Part shown: positions 40,890-49,485 of the stretch, piece by piece
How the letters are laid out: each line of letters begins with the position of its first letter
Numbering within the stretch: position 1 is the stretch's first letter
DNA from: Blastochloris viridis
Lineage (GTDB): Bacteria; Pseudomonadota; Alphaproteobacteria; UBA2136; UBA6156
Direction: 5' to 3'
NCBI GenBank assembly: GCA_005768725.1
Contig: VAFM01000001.1
Coordinates: 372,001 to 436,000, forward strand
DNA length: 64,000 nucleotides
Translations under genes and position numbers: made by a program
The notes under the pieces: generated by a model
Databases searched by the model: none
Seen by the model: the letters and a program-made list of their open reading frames with translations, nothing else
What the model was told of the DNA's origin: nothing

Positions 40890-41465
40890 TTAGATAGCTT
40901 CGACAGCCTGTACGATATCCGGCAGTTGCTCGCGCAGCATTGTCTCAATACCGATCTTGAGGGTTGCGGTACTGGAGGGGCAACCCGAGCAGGCGCCATG
41001 CATTTCCAGAAAGACCGTGCCGTTCTCAAAGCCGCGATAGATAATGTCGCCGCCGTCCTGCATCACTGCCGGGCGCACGCGCTCTTCCAGCAGCTTCTGG
41101 ATCTTCTCGACAAGCTCTGGGCTGATGCCGATGTCGCCGACCACCGGCTTGTCGGCAGGCGCCTTACCCTGGAGTACCGGCTCGCCAGACTCGAAAAACG
41201 ATTCCAGCGCGGGTGCCAGATGGGCATTGATATCGCCCCAGGCGATACCCTCTTCGCGCGTGATGGTGAAGAAATCCGACCCGATGAACACGCCGAGAAT
41301 GCCTTCTATGGCGAAGATACGTTTGGCCAGCGGGCTGCGGGTTTCCGCGCTCTGCTTGGTGGGGAAGTTGGCCGAACCGCCGGGTATGAGCATTTTGCCA
41401 ACCTTATACTTAAGAGAGTTGGGGTTGGGTGTGCGCTCAGTGCGAATCGTCAGAATGTCGTCCAT
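40890..41465 (-). CDS. NifU/Nfu-type iron-sulfur cluster carrier
   Basis: 191 residues. The N-terminal Nfu_N domain (RTERTPNPNSLKYKVGKML, FIGSDFFTITREEG) is followed by a C-terminal NifU-like domain from about residue 112 with the cluster-binding CSGC motif (GACSGCPSSTATLK). It carries 4Fe-4S clusters from the assembly scaffold to target enzymes in the cytoplasm. Confidence 0.93.
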   Translation of the reverse strand: MDDILTIRTERTPNPNSLKYKVGKMLIPGGSANFPTKQSAETRSPLAKRIFAIEGILGVFIGSDFFTITREEGIAWGDINAHLAPALESFFESGEPVLQGKAPADKPVVGDIGISPELVEKIQKLLEERVRPAVMQDGGDIIYRGFENGTVFLEMHGACSGCPSSTATLKIGIETMLREQLPDIVQAVEAI

Positions 41466-41504
41466 GCGGAATTGTTTAGTCCTCAGCTTGGTTATTCGTC
41501 AAGC

Positions 41505-43811
41505 CTATTGCTCGTTGCGCTTGCGACGAAAGCGCAATGCCAGCAGAACCACGCCCATCAGCACCGGCACCACAACCAGATTGATGGCCAGCAGGGCATT
41601 CTCCAGCATGGCCAGGCGGGTGCGGGTCTGGGCACGGATGTCGCGCAATTGCTGACGGAGAGTGAATGCTTCTTCGGCGGCTTCCGGCCCGACTTCGGAG
41701 AGCTTTTTGGCAATATCGGCTTCGGTTTGGGCCGATTGGGCACTGAGTGCGGCCGACATGGCTTCGATATGAGTGAGCGTGCGCGGCTGGGCGCCTTTGG
41801 CCCGCAGGTGGGCCAAGCTATGCTGACCGGAGAGTGCGTGCAGCATGTTGGTGAGAAGCTCGAGGTTTTGCGGTGCCTGCGCGATGGCGCTGGCCGAAAG
41901 CCAGTCGGTATCAGCAACGACAATCAGGTTACCGGTGGCAGAGCCTTCTCCGCCAAAATGCCCGCTGACCATAGCGGCAACGGTACGGGCTTCGGCGGGG
42001 CCGGAGGCGTTGTCATTCAGCAGCGTATTGGCCAGTGCGGGTTCGGTCTGCATAAAGGCGCCATGCTCCACCAGATGCGCCTTAGGGCTGGTGGTGAGGA
42101 TGGGGAGGATATCGTACGTCATGCCGTCTGCCAGTTGCAGCGAGCCCGCTTCCATCAGCAGGATCTTGTTCAGGCCCAACAGGTAGGAAAGCGAATCGTT
42201 CATGTTGCGCACTCCAAAGGTCAGCCAGAACGGGTAAGGCATATTCCCCTGCCCGCTTTGCTGCACCAGCGTAGCCAAGGCGGGGTCGGCCACCACGCTG
42301 TTGCTGGTGGGGGTAATACCCCATTGCGGGAGAAGGCTGGACGGCAGATTCATGTCCGGCCCCGCCGCGGGCTGCGGATAGGTACGGGCGTAGGCATCGG
42401 TCATCATCAGCACACTGCCACCCTTGGCCAGATAATCCTGAATGGTTTGCAGCATGGGTTGCGGCATGGGAGCGTCTTGCGCCAGCATCAGTACATCGGT
42501 GGGCGATGGCAAAGTGGTGCCGGTCAACGCCGGGTCGAGCGGGGTGATGTGGAAGGAATCCGCGAGTGCGTTTTCCCATCCCGACGCGTTACCAATAACG
42601 GTGACGAACGGTTTGCGGTTGGCTTTGGCCTGGGCTACCAAGCGCATCAGATCGTATTCCTGCACGGCCTGGCGAGCGGGGTCGATCACCGGCATGACTG
42701 CTTTGTTGCCGCCGATGTCGGCTTCTAACCCCGCAAAGTACACCGTGCCGGTGAGCAAGTTCTGCTCGGTGACACCCGCTTGCAAGGCGCGGATGGCGGC
42801 GTCGGTGGAGGCGTCGGTATTGTTCTGGCGCAGTAGTACCTGTTTGGGGGCTTGCGCGCGCAGGTTCAGCAGCAGGTTGGTCAGGTTATGAACAGCAGTG
42901 TGGACTTGCGCGGGGACATCCGGGTTATTCTGCGACACATGCAGCGTAAAGGTGACCGGCACGCCTTGGTTGCGTAAGGTTCGTACGGTGTGCTCGGAAG
43001 GAGTATGCAGGGAATCGGCGGTGATATCGAGTTGCATCCAGCCCACCGACGGCACCATAGCGATGAGAAGCAGCAGCATGCCGCCGCAGGCGATAGGAAT
43101 GCCTGTGCGACGGTTGACGGCGGCCGACAGTGCCAGCAGGGCAACCGCCAGCAGAAGCAACATGGCGGAGAGATTCACCAGACCTTGGGTAAACGGTACA
43201 TAAGCGCCCATCAGCGTGGCGTGGGCGGTGGCGGGCATCCAGCCAAAGCCAGGCACCTGCGCCAGCCAGCTTGCTACCCATGGCATACCGACCAGAAGCA
43301 AACCGAAGTTGGCAGCAAGGCTTTCCAGCAGCCCACCGACCGCACTGGCGGCATAACGGCAGACCAGCAGGCTCACGGCGAGCAATGGCGCGGCCAGCAG
43401 CCAGCTCCCTAAAAAGCCGGTGACGATGGGGCCGAAGTCGGGCTCACCAAGATAATAAAGCGTTGCGACGAGTGGTGCGAAGCCAAGGAGCCACAGACCG
43501 AGCAATAACCAGTAAACCTGAAAACGTGCGCTAAGCTGCTGGAAGGGAGAGAACGGCAGTGTGGCCAGACGCTCGGTGACGCCCCGCGCGCCTTCGGTGG
43601 CAACCGACATAGTTAATGTGGCAACCAGCAAGGCCATGACCCATGGCAGGTAACTGAAGAAAAGCGAGAGATCGGCGCGGTTGGCAGCCATGAACTGGCC
43701 ATGCACAAAGGTAAGCAGAATGGTGGCGACCCAACCTGCAGCCAGAAACACGCCGGTGGCAGGCGACTGGCGCAGATGCGCGATGTGATAACGAATCAGG
43801 GCGGATGACAT
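41505..43811 (-). CDS. GldF-GldG-type ABC permease/periplasmic fusion
   Basis: 768 residues. Residues about 1-260 hold six membrane helices of an ABC-2-type permease (GldF-like). A large extracytoplasmic domain of the GldG/DUF4350 type follows (LDITADSLHTPSEHTVRTLR, then DVLMLAQDAPMPQPMLQTIQDYLAKGGSVLMM), and a C-terminal helix (LLAINLVVVPVLMGVVLLAL) anchors it. In Bacteroidetes gliding bacteria these are separate proteins; fused or paired versions occur in proteobacteria with an unknown export role. It follows its ATPase gene by 5 nt. Confidence 0.85.
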   Translation of the reverse strand: MSSALIRYHIAHLRQSPATGVFLAAGWVATILLTFVHGQFMAANRADLSLFFSYLPWVMALLVATLTMSVATEGARGVTERLATLPFSPFQQLSARFQVYWLLLGLWLLGFAPLVATLYYLGEPDFGPIVTGFLGSWLLAAPLLAVSLLVCRYAASAVGGLLESLAANFGLLLVGMPWVASWLAQVPGFGWMPATAHATLMGAYVPFTQGLVNLSAMLLLLAVALLALSAAVNRRTGIPIACGGMLLLLIAMVPSVGWMQLDITADSLHTPSEHTVRTLRNQGVPVTFTLHVSQNNPDVPAQVHTAVHNLTNLLLNLRAQAPKQVLLRQNNTDASTDAAIRALQAGVTEQNLLTGTVYFAGLEADIGGNKAVMPVIDPARQAVQEYDLMRLVAQAKANRKPFVTVIGNASGWENALADSFHITPLDPALTGTTLPSPTDVLMLAQDAPMPQPMLQTIQDYLAKGGSVLMMTDAYARTYPQPAAGPDMNLPSSLLPQWGITPTSNSVVADPALATLVQQSGQGNMPYPFWLTFGVRNMNDSLSYLLGLNKILLMEAGSLQLADGMTYDILPILTTSPKAHLVEHGAFMQTEPALANTLLNDNASGPAEARTVAAMVSGHFGGEGSATGNLIVVADTDWLSASAIAQAPQNLELLTNMLHALSGQHSLAHLRAKGAQPRTLTHIEAMSAALSAQSAQTEADIAKKLSEVGPEAAEEAFTLRQQLRDIRAQTRTRLAMLENALLAINLVVVPVLMGVVLLALRFRRKRNEQ

Positions 43812-43816
43812 GGCGG

Positions 43817-44569
43817 TTATTCTCCGGCGCGATTGGTAGTGAGGACACGGAAAGCCAGCGACATATCGCCCCTGCCCTGCTTGGCAAGTTCGTCCGGCGT
43901 GGTATCCAGCAATATCTGGCCACGGTGAAGAATGAGGACGCGGGTCAGCAGGCTTTCAGCTTCCTCCAGCAGGTGGGTGCTGACCAGAATAGCCTTGCCC
44001 GGCGATGTGGCACTTGGTTGGGCCAGCTTTTTCAGCATCAGGCGCAGCTCATGCTTCTGGTTGGGGTCAAGGCCATCGGTCGGTTCATCCAGCAGCAGTA
44101 CCGGCGGGTTGTGAATAAGGGCACAGGCCAAATGCACGCGTTGCTTCATCCCCTTGGAGAGCTCGGCCATCGGGCGGTTAAGGTAGCTTTGGCAACGGGT
44201 GAGTTTGGCGGTGGCCGAAATGGCGTGCGGAATATTCTTCAGCCCGTGTGCCTGTGCATGAAAGTGCAGAAGCTGCTGCGGCGTCAGGTCGTCTTCCTGC
44301 GGGGGGACTTCCGGCAGATACCCGAGATTGCGTTTGGCTTGCACAGGGTGCGTGGCCAGAGGATGGCCGTTGATGGTGGCCGTACCCGACGTGGCCTGAT
44401 AGAACCCCGCCAGCAAGCGCATGGTAGTGCTTTTACCTGCGCCATTAGGGCCCATGAGCCCTACGACCTCACCCGGTTTAACCTCGAACGACAGATCGGA
44501 GATGGCTGTGACAGAACCTTCCGCAGTGGGAAAGATTTTGGTGAGATTGGAGACGGATATCAGCGCCAT
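43817..44569 (-). CDS. ABC transporter ATP-binding protein (GldA-like)
   Basis: 250 residues from the ATG at 44569 (MALISVSNLTKIFPT); a longer frame to 44644 lacks conservation. Walker A GPNGAGKST, signature ELSKGMKQRVHLA, Walker B VLLLDEPTDGLDP. It powers the fused permease downstream. The N-terminal position right at the transcript edge suggests a short leader; no clear ribosome-binding site is seen. Confidence 0.9.
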   Translation of the reverse strand: MALISVSNLTKIFPTAEGSVTAISDLSFEVKPGEVVGLMGPNGAGKSTTMRLLAGFYQATSGTATINGHPLATHPVQAKRNLGYLPEVPPQEDDLTPQQLLHFHAQAHGLKNIPHAISATAKLTRCQSYLNRPMAELSKGMKQRVHLACALIHNPPVLLLDEPTDGLDPNQKHELRLMLKKLAQPSATSPGKAILVSTHLLEEAESLLTRVLILHRGQILLDTTPDELAKQGRGDMSLAFRVLTTNRAGE

Positions 44570-44758
44570 GGAGGGCGGATAATAACGTATACTGCGCACA
44601 GAGCAAGCCCAGCGGCCTATTTGGTGGTCAGTCTTTCGGCACATCGGGCCTTCTTAAGCCCCCTCTTGCCGCCCTTTACAACACATGGTAGAAGCCCAAC
44701 CCTGTTTGCGTGTACTTCATTTGCGTAGAACCATTCCCCCTTTTTACGAGGAAAACCT

Positions 44759-45109
44759 ATGACGACCATCATGCCGCGTTGCCCTATGCATCGCCTTAGT
44801 AATGGTAACGATGCGTTGCGTATGCTGGATCACTTCAAATGCACACCTAAGGAAGCGTTTCTGCTGTTCACGGCCGTTCATCAATTTTCTGTCGATGCCG
44901 AGGGAGACGAGATTTTCTGCATCCTGGACAGCCACTTTGAGGCTTTGTTGATTATGCACAGGCGGAACATGCTGGCGTCGGACGCGTGGAAGGATGTTGT
45001 CGGGACTCTTACTTCCGACATCGATACCCTGCTTACACAGCTGGAACAGCGGGTATGGCCTAAGGCACCACCTCCGCCCTTCCGTATGACTGTGGAATAT
45101 GCGGCTTAA
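44759..45109 (+). CDS. Protein of unknown function
   Basis: 116 residues with a good ribosome-binding site (ACGAGGAAAAC). Soluble, mixed helical (DALRMLDHFKCTPKEAFLLFTAV), ending in a proline-rich turn KAPPPPFRMTVEY. No family recognised. Monocistronic with its own terminator. Confidence 0.65.
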   Translation: MTTIMPRCPMHRLSNGNDALRMLDHFKCTPKEAFLLFTAVHQFSVDAEGDEIFCILDSHFEALLIMHRRNMLASDAWKDVVGTLTSDIDTLLTQLEQRVWPKAPPPPFRMTVEYAA

Positions 45110-45118
45110 CAGTTAACG

Positions 45119-45150
45119 AAAAAGGACATGCACGGCGGCATGTCCTTTTT
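45119..45150. terminator. Terminator between convergent genes
   Basis: Stem AAAGGACATGC/GCATGTCCTTT with a 6-nt loop and T-run. It lies between the 116-residue protein gene and recX. Confidence 0.9.
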
Positions 45151-45160
45151 CATTTTTACA

Positions 45161-45724
45161 TTACTCTTCGGTTGCAGATACTTCATCGGCCTGTAATCCC
45201 AAGGCATGAAGCGCCTGAGACATACTAAAACCACGGCGGAGAAGGAAGTTGAGGCGACGGGCTTTTTCCTTCTGGATATCCTTTATCGCATCCTGCCGGT
45301 TCAGGCTGGGGTCGAGGTCATTTAAAGTCGGAATCGGTTTTGGGAAGCGGCGTTGGAGCAGATTGGTGGCGGCGGCAAACCAGTCGTGATGTTCAGAAAG
45401 TTCTTCCAGCGTGGTGCCGGTCAGGGTCTTGTCGATACCGTTCTGCGCAAGCTCTTGCTTGATGCGCCCCTGCCCCCATTTGCTGTTTTCGGCGCGGGTA
45501 CGGGCGCGGGCTTGGGCGTAGCGCTCGTCGTTCACATAATTCTTCTCGGTAAACTGCGTGATGAGGTCGGCGACTTCGGTCTTCGGGTAGCCCTTGGTTG
45601 TGAGCTTGCGTTTAAGCTCGGTTACCGAATGCTCGCGCTTGGCAACGATAGCGAGGGCGTACTCGGTAATCGGTTTAAGCGGTTTGACGGGCTTTTTTGC
45701 GGCGAACATAGGTGAACTTACCAT
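45161..45724 (-). CDS. recX: Regulatory protein RecX
   Basis: 187 residues with three-helix RecX repeats: ALAIVAKREHSVTELKRKLTTKGYP, VADLITQFTEKNYVNDERYAQARARTR, WGQGRIKQELAQNGI, and the late LLRRGFSMSQALHALG. RecX binds RecA filaments and limits recombination activity. It is on the same strand as recA but separated from it by a plus-strand gene. The start may instead be the ATG five codons downstream. Confidence 0.88.
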   Translation of the reverse strand: MVSSPMFAAKKPVKPLKPITEYALAIVAKREHSVTELKRKLTTKGYPKTEVADLITQFTEKNYVNDERYAQARARTRAENSKWGQGRIKQELAQNGIDKTLTGTTLEELSEHHDWFAAATNLLQRRFPKPIPTLNDLDPSLNRQDAIKDIQKEKARRLNFLLRRGFSMSQALHALGLQADEVSATEE

Positions 45725-45794
45725 AGCTTAAGGTTGCGGTTTTTGATTTTATATGTATACTATTTATATTCTCATTTTTGTGGAGAGACACCTT

Positions 45795-46115
45795 ATGATT
45801 TTCACATCCATTCTCAATTTCTTCCTGGGTGGAGAGAAACCCCTTCCCGTTGAAGAAACAACGCGCATTACGGCTTTGCTTGAGGCCGACACATGCCCAC
45901 ATTGCAATAGCGTCGATAAAATGGGTCTGGATACTCGTGCCGGCGTCGATCATACAGACTTCATCTGCCATGTGTGCGGCCATGGCTGGCGTACCGAATT
46001 TGGAGCGGGCCGACCACTACGGCTTATTCGGCCGTTGGGCGTTGTCGTTAGCATCTATCACAAAGCTTTTCTGGCTGGCGATAAGTCTGACAAACATGTG
46101 AGCTATGACGACTAA
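45795..46115 (+). CDS. Small zinc-ribbon-like protein
   Basis: 106 residues from the ATG at 45795 (GGAGAGAC). A short hydrophobic start (IFTSILNFFLGG) is followed by CPHC at about residues 40-43 and CHVC at 62-65, a four-cysteine zinc ribbon (TCPHCNSVDKMGL, FICHVCGHGWRTEFG). It is inserted between recX and recA on the other strand. Role unknown. Confidence 0.7.
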   Translation: MIFTSILNFFLGGEKPLPVEETTRITALLEADTCPHCNSVDKMGLDTRAGVDHTDFICHVCGHGWRTEFGAGRPLRLIRPLGVVVSIYHKAFLAGDKSDKHVSYDD

Positions 46116-46131
46116 GCGTATATGCGTTTTA

Positions 46132-46172
46132 AAAACCCCGACTGATGTTTGCATCATGTCGGGGTTCTTTTT
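46132..46172. terminator. Terminator between the zinc-ribbon gene and recA
   Basis: Long stem AACCCCGAC...GTCGGGGTT with an inner GATG/CATC pair and an eight-T run. Confidence 0.9.
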
Positions 46173-46177
46173 TTGGT

Positions 46178-47260
46178 TTAGGCCGCCACTTCGTCGGTTT
46201 CGGCTTCTTCCGCCGTGAAGCTTGCCGGCAGACCGCCTTTGCCACGGATTTCGGCTTCGATCTTGGCCATCAGCTCCGGATTGTCGCGCAGGAACTGCTT
46301 GGAGTTTTCGCGGCCCTGGCCAATGCGTTCACCCTTATAGGAGAACCAGGCGCCAGCTTTTTCAATCACACCACGGGCTACGCCGAGGTCGATCACTTCG
46401 CCGGTCAGCGAGATGCCTTCGCCGTACATGATGTCGAAGATGGCTTCGCGGAAAGGCGGAGCAACCTTGTTCTTCACAACCTTTACGCGGGTGGTGTTAC
46501 CGGTGATCTCTTCTTTGTCCTTGATGGCGCCGGTGCGGCGGATGTCGAGACGGACGGAGGAGTAGAATTTGAGTGCGTTACCGCCGGTGGTGGTTTCCGG
46601 GTTACCGAACATGACACCGATCTTCATACGAATCTGGTTGATGAAGATCACCATGGTATTGGAGCGGTTAACGGTACCGGTGAGCTTACGCAGGGCCTGA
46701 GACATAAGGCGGGCTTGCAGACCGACGTGGCTGTCGCCCATGTCGCCTTCGATTTCCGCCTTCGGGGTCAGGGCGGCGACGGAGTCGACGACGACCACAT
46801 CTACCGCACCGGTGCCAACCAGCGTGTTGCAGATTTCGAGGGCCTGTTCACCGTTGTCCGGCTGGCTTACCAGCAGGCGGTTAAGGTCTACACCCAGTTT
46901 GTGGGCGTATTGAGTGTCGAGTGCGTGCTCGGCGTCGATAAAGGCGCAGGTGCCGCCCAGCTTCTGGGCTTCGGCGATGACGTGCAGCGTAAGCGTGGTT
47001 TTACCAGAAGATTCCGGGCCGAAGATCTCGATAATACGGCCTTTGGGCAGACCGCCGACGCCGAGGGCGAGGTCGAGGCCCAGCGAGCCGGTGGAGACAA
47101 CATCGATATTCTTTTCAATCGCGTCGCCGTTCAGGGCCAGAATGCTGCCCTTGCCGTAAGCGCGCTCGATCTGCTGCATGGCAGCTTCCAGCGCCTTGTT
47201 ACGCGCGGGGTCGTTGCTGAACTGAATCGGCTCGGACGTGGTAGTGGTGGCTTTAGCCAT
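46178..47260 (-). CDS. recA: Recombinase RecA
   Basis: 360 residues from the ATG at 47260 (MAKATTTTSEP); AGAGAGAAAG lies upstream, and an in-frame ATG eight codons earlier is possible. Walker A GPESSGKTT, Walker B VVVVDSVAAL, DNA-binding loop 2 MKIGVMFGNPETTTGGNALKFYSS (in parts), and an acidic C-terminus. It carries out strand exchange and triggers LexA self-cleavage. I saw no clear GTTC-N7-GTTC LexA box upstream. Confidence 0.98.
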   Translation of the reverse strand: MAKATTTTSEPIQFSNDPARNKALEAAMQQIERAYGKGSILALNGDAIEKNIDVVSTGSLGLDLALGVGGLPKGRIIEIFGPESSGKTTLTLHVIAEAQKLGGTCAFIDAEHALDTQYAHKLGVDLNRLLVSQPDNGEQALEICNTLVGTGAVDVVVVDSVAALTPKAEIEGDMGDSHVGLQARLMSQALRKLTGTVNRSNTMVIFINQIRMKIGVMFGNPETTTGGNALKFYSSVRLDIRRTGAIKDKEEITGNTTRVKVVKNKVAPPFREAIFDIMYGEGISLTGEVIDLGVARGVIEKAGAWFSYKGERIGQGRENSKQFLRDNPELMAKIEAEIRGKGGLPASFTAEEAETDEVAA

Positions 47261-47410
47261 GCGGGATTCTTTCTCTCTCGTCATTTTTGAATTCTGTGCA
47301 AATATAATCAGACGATTTCAGACTGTCCAGCAGATAAATGGCATTTAGGCGAAAATGCCACAGGTGGGTGATGAAGGATTAGGCAGAGAGCACCCTGCCC
47401 TTCGTCTTTA

Positions 47411-48403
47411 TTAAGGAACCAGCAGGATACTGGTACGGACGCCGCCGGTTTTGGATTGCGTGCGGGGGTCGATGTAGCCCAGCGGGGTCAGACCCGGCCC
47501 GGTGGCATCGGCCAAAATAAAAGTGCCTTGCTCAGTGCGCAGGGCAAAGTCTTCTTTGGTTTGCGGCAGGCCGATACCTAAGAATGCGTGTTCTGGGACG
47601 TAGACAATCGCCAGAGGGATTGTGGGATAGGCAGCGCGAATAAGCGCTGCCAGCGCGGTGGCCTTGGTATCGCAGTCGCCTAAGTTATTACCGATCAGGC
47701 CGTAGGGTGTCTGGAAGCCCGCACCGTTGGAAGTGCTGCGGTTTTGCAGGGTATCGTACGGAATGCTTTGCAGCCACGTAAGGGCGGCGTTGATGAACGC
47801 GCGGGGCGACTCGGATGCGCCCGGCACCTGCTCCATGATCGCCTTGGCGACCGGCCCCATGGCCTTGGTGTAACGCACGGCGATGGCAGGGTGGTCCGGC
47901 TGAATGGTGGCGCGGTTGGCGCCTTCCATGGTGGCACGGTAATAGTTCTGCTTGGCGTAGCGTTGCAGGCTGGTGGTGTAGGTCTGGTCCAGTGCATCGC
48001 GGAAGTCGTGAAGCTGCTTGGCATCGGAGGCGCCGCCACGGCCCATCAGGCGGATGTTCATGCCGTTACGCATCGGCGTGATCTCGGCCTTCAGGTTGGG
48101 GGTTTCCAGCTCCCTCGCCCGCACCTGCACGGCCTGAACCGCGGCGTTCTGCGCTGCCACATCATCCCAGTCGCGGAACTCGGCTCCGCCACGGGAGATA
48201 TCGTCGGCGCTCAGGCGGAAGAACAGACGCTGAGGTTCTCCGATACGGTTACTATAACTATATGCGTATTCCTGCCAGCCGCCGCGCGCGGCTGTCTGGA
48301 AGCCGTTACCCATGGCATTTTGGGCATATGCAGGCGCATACGCCGCCACGGCCAGTGCGCTGGCGGCGAAAAAACTGAAAATTGTTCTTGCGTGCGGGGA
48401 CAT
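47411..48403 (-). CDS. Secreted transglutaminase-like cysteine protease
   Basis: 330 residues from the ATG at 48403, where a signal peptide starts (MSPHARTIFSFFAASALAVAAYAPAYA). The C-terminal part has the transglutaminase-like core: Cys in LGDCDTKATALAALIR, His in VPEHAFLGI, Asp in FILADATG, in the right order. The family includes periplasmic proteases and peptidoglycan-linked enzymes; the substrate is unknown. The promoter of the divergent gene lies inside its 5' end. Confidence 0.8.
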   Translation of the reverse strand: MSPHARTIFSFFAASALAVAAYAPAYAQNAMGNGFQTAARGGWQEYAYSYSNRIGEPQRLFFRLSADDISRGGAEFRDWDDVAAQNAAVQAVQVRARELETPNLKAEITPMRNGMNIRLMGRGGASDAKQLHDFRDALDQTYTTSLQRYAKQNYYRATMEGANRATIQPDHPAIAVRYTKAMGPVAKAIMEQVPGASESPRAFINAALTWLQSIPYDTLQNRSTSNGAGFQTPYGLIGNNLGDCDTKATALAALIRAAYPTIPLAIVYVPEHAFLGIGLPQTKEDFALRTEQGTFILADATGPGLTPLGYIDPRTQSKTGGVRTSILLVP

Positions 48404-48603
48404 CGGTTTCTTATACTTTGACTTGCAATGACGCACCTGACAACCCACACCGCCTACATCGTATCTGCTGTTAAGCCGATTAATGTCGTCGTGGTATTTT
48501 AACGGGTTGGTCTGGTGTCCTTGCTTCTGAGTTCTGAGTTTTAAAAAAATCTTCCGAAATCGACAAAAGGTGGCCAGACCACCCGAAACGCATGGAGACC
48601 ACT
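48388..48603 (+). promoter_or_regulatory. Promoter and structured leader, family 2 copy A
   Basis: Promoter TTGCGT - 17 nt - TTATAC (48388-48416), then about 185 nt of leader. A late hairpin GGTGG-CCAGA-CCACC (48569-48583) sits just before the ribosome-binding site. An upstream TGGTCTGG (48508-48515) is complementary to CCAGACCA (48574-48581) and could compete with that hairpin. The blocks match copy B. Confidence 0.6.
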
Positions 48604-48891
48604 ATGGTACATGATATGACCCTGAACCAGCTTGGCTGTGCCGTGAATGGCGCCGACATGAAACGCATCCGTGATACCTGCCTGCGCGAATGCCTGGCCA
48701 AACTGCAAACTGCCAGCCGCAGCGTCATGCGCTCTGGCCCCGGTTTGCGCCAGGCGAGCCTCGCGAGCTTTCGGAGTGCGCTGCGCACCGCCGATACACT
48801 GAGAGCCGAACAGCTTTGCTGGCGCGACCGCCGCACGCTGGGACGCATTCTGCGCAACGCCAACCAGCTTGATGCTTACCTGACGACCTGA
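48604..48891 (+). CDS. Small basic helical protein with structured leader
   Basis: 95 residues from the ATG at 48604 (GGAGACC; an ATG 12 nt earlier overlaps the ribosome-binding site). Rich in Arg and Leu, predicted helical (IRDTCLRECLAKLQTASRSVM, LCWRDRRTLGRILRNANQL), with a strongly basic net charge. Nucleic-acid binding is possible but unproven. It ends at a strong terminator. Confidence 0.7.
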   Translation: MVHDMTLNQLGCAVNGADMKRIRDTCLRECLAKLQTASRSVMRSGPGLRQASLASFRSALRTADTLRAEQLCWRDRRTLGRILRNANQLDAYLTT

Positions 48892-48913
48892 CCTTTTCTA
48901 TGCGGCTACGAAT

Positions 48914-48947
48914 CGGCCCTCCTTTACCGGAGGGCCGTTCTTTTTTT
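48914..48947 (+). terminator. Intrinsic terminator
   Basis: 9-bp stem CGGCCCTCC/GGAGGGCCG with a 6-nt loop, followed by TTC and seven T residues. Confidence 0.93.
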
Positions 48948-48957
48948 GAAAAAGCGC

Positions 48958-49170
48958 TTGCGAAATGAAAAGCCCCTTGCTTATACTTGGAATTGCAATG
49001 ATGCACACAAACACCCGTACCGCCGCAACGTCCCGATTCTGGGGCTACCGCTGGTACTTTGCTTTTTAGCGGGTTGGTTTGGTGCACGGCATTCTTAAGT
49101 TCTGAGTAAATAATCTCAAATTTCCGAAACCGGTGGGCCAGACCCACCCGAAACACGTGGAGACACCTCA
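48958..49170 (+). promoter_or_regulatory. Promoter and structured leader, family 2 copy B
   Basis: Promoter TTGCGA - 17 nt - TTATAC (48958-48986), then a leader of about 180 nt. The late hairpin is GGTGGG-CCAGA-CCCACC (49132-49148), one base pair longer than in copy A but with the same loop. GGTTTGG (49076-49082) could pair with CCAGACC. The ribosome-binding site GGAGAC is followed by the ATG at 49171. Confidence 0.6.
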
Positions 49171-49416
49171 ATGAACGCTTTTGTAAACGGCAAGCGCGCC
49201 TTCGGCACCTCTTCCAAGCCGAATGACGGCGCTTACACGCAGCCCGTGACGTCACGTTTCAGTGGTCACAGCATTGCAAGCGGCTATGCCGACCGCTCCG
49301 AGATCGATCGCATCCAGAAGGATCGTGCGGCCAAGAACCTTGGTGACGGTATGGACGTCTGTGGCCCACAGCCGCCGAAAGTTCGTACAGGCTGGGACCA
49401 TGAAGCGATGGAATAA
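49171..49416 (+). CDS. Small polar protein with structured leader
   Basis: 81 residues, polar and probably disordered at the start (VNGKRAFGTSSKPNDGAYTQPVTSRFSGHS), with a charged middle (RSEIDRIQKDRAAKNLGDG). One cysteine. No family recognised. It has its own promoter, leader and terminator. Confidence 0.65.
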   Translation: MNAFVNGKRAFGTSSKPNDGAYTQPVTSRFSGHSIASGYADRSEIDRIQKDRAAKNLGDGMDVCGPQPPKVRTGWDHEAME

Positions 49417-49450
49417 CTATCCCCTGCTCATTCTTTACATGCGCAAATGA

Positions 49451-49476
49451 AAGCCCCCTTCGGGGGGCCTTCTTTG
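49451..49476. terminator. Intrinsic terminator
   Basis: Stem GCCCCC-TTCG-GGGGGC with a UUCG tetraloop and TCTTTGTT after it, between two convergent genes. Confidence 0.85.
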
Positions 49477-49485
49477 TTATTGGCC

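Noticed and set aside
47261..47410. LexA (SOS) box upstream of recA
   Set aside because: I could not find GTTC-N7-GTTC or a close variant. recA may still be SOS-controlled by a motif I did not recognise.
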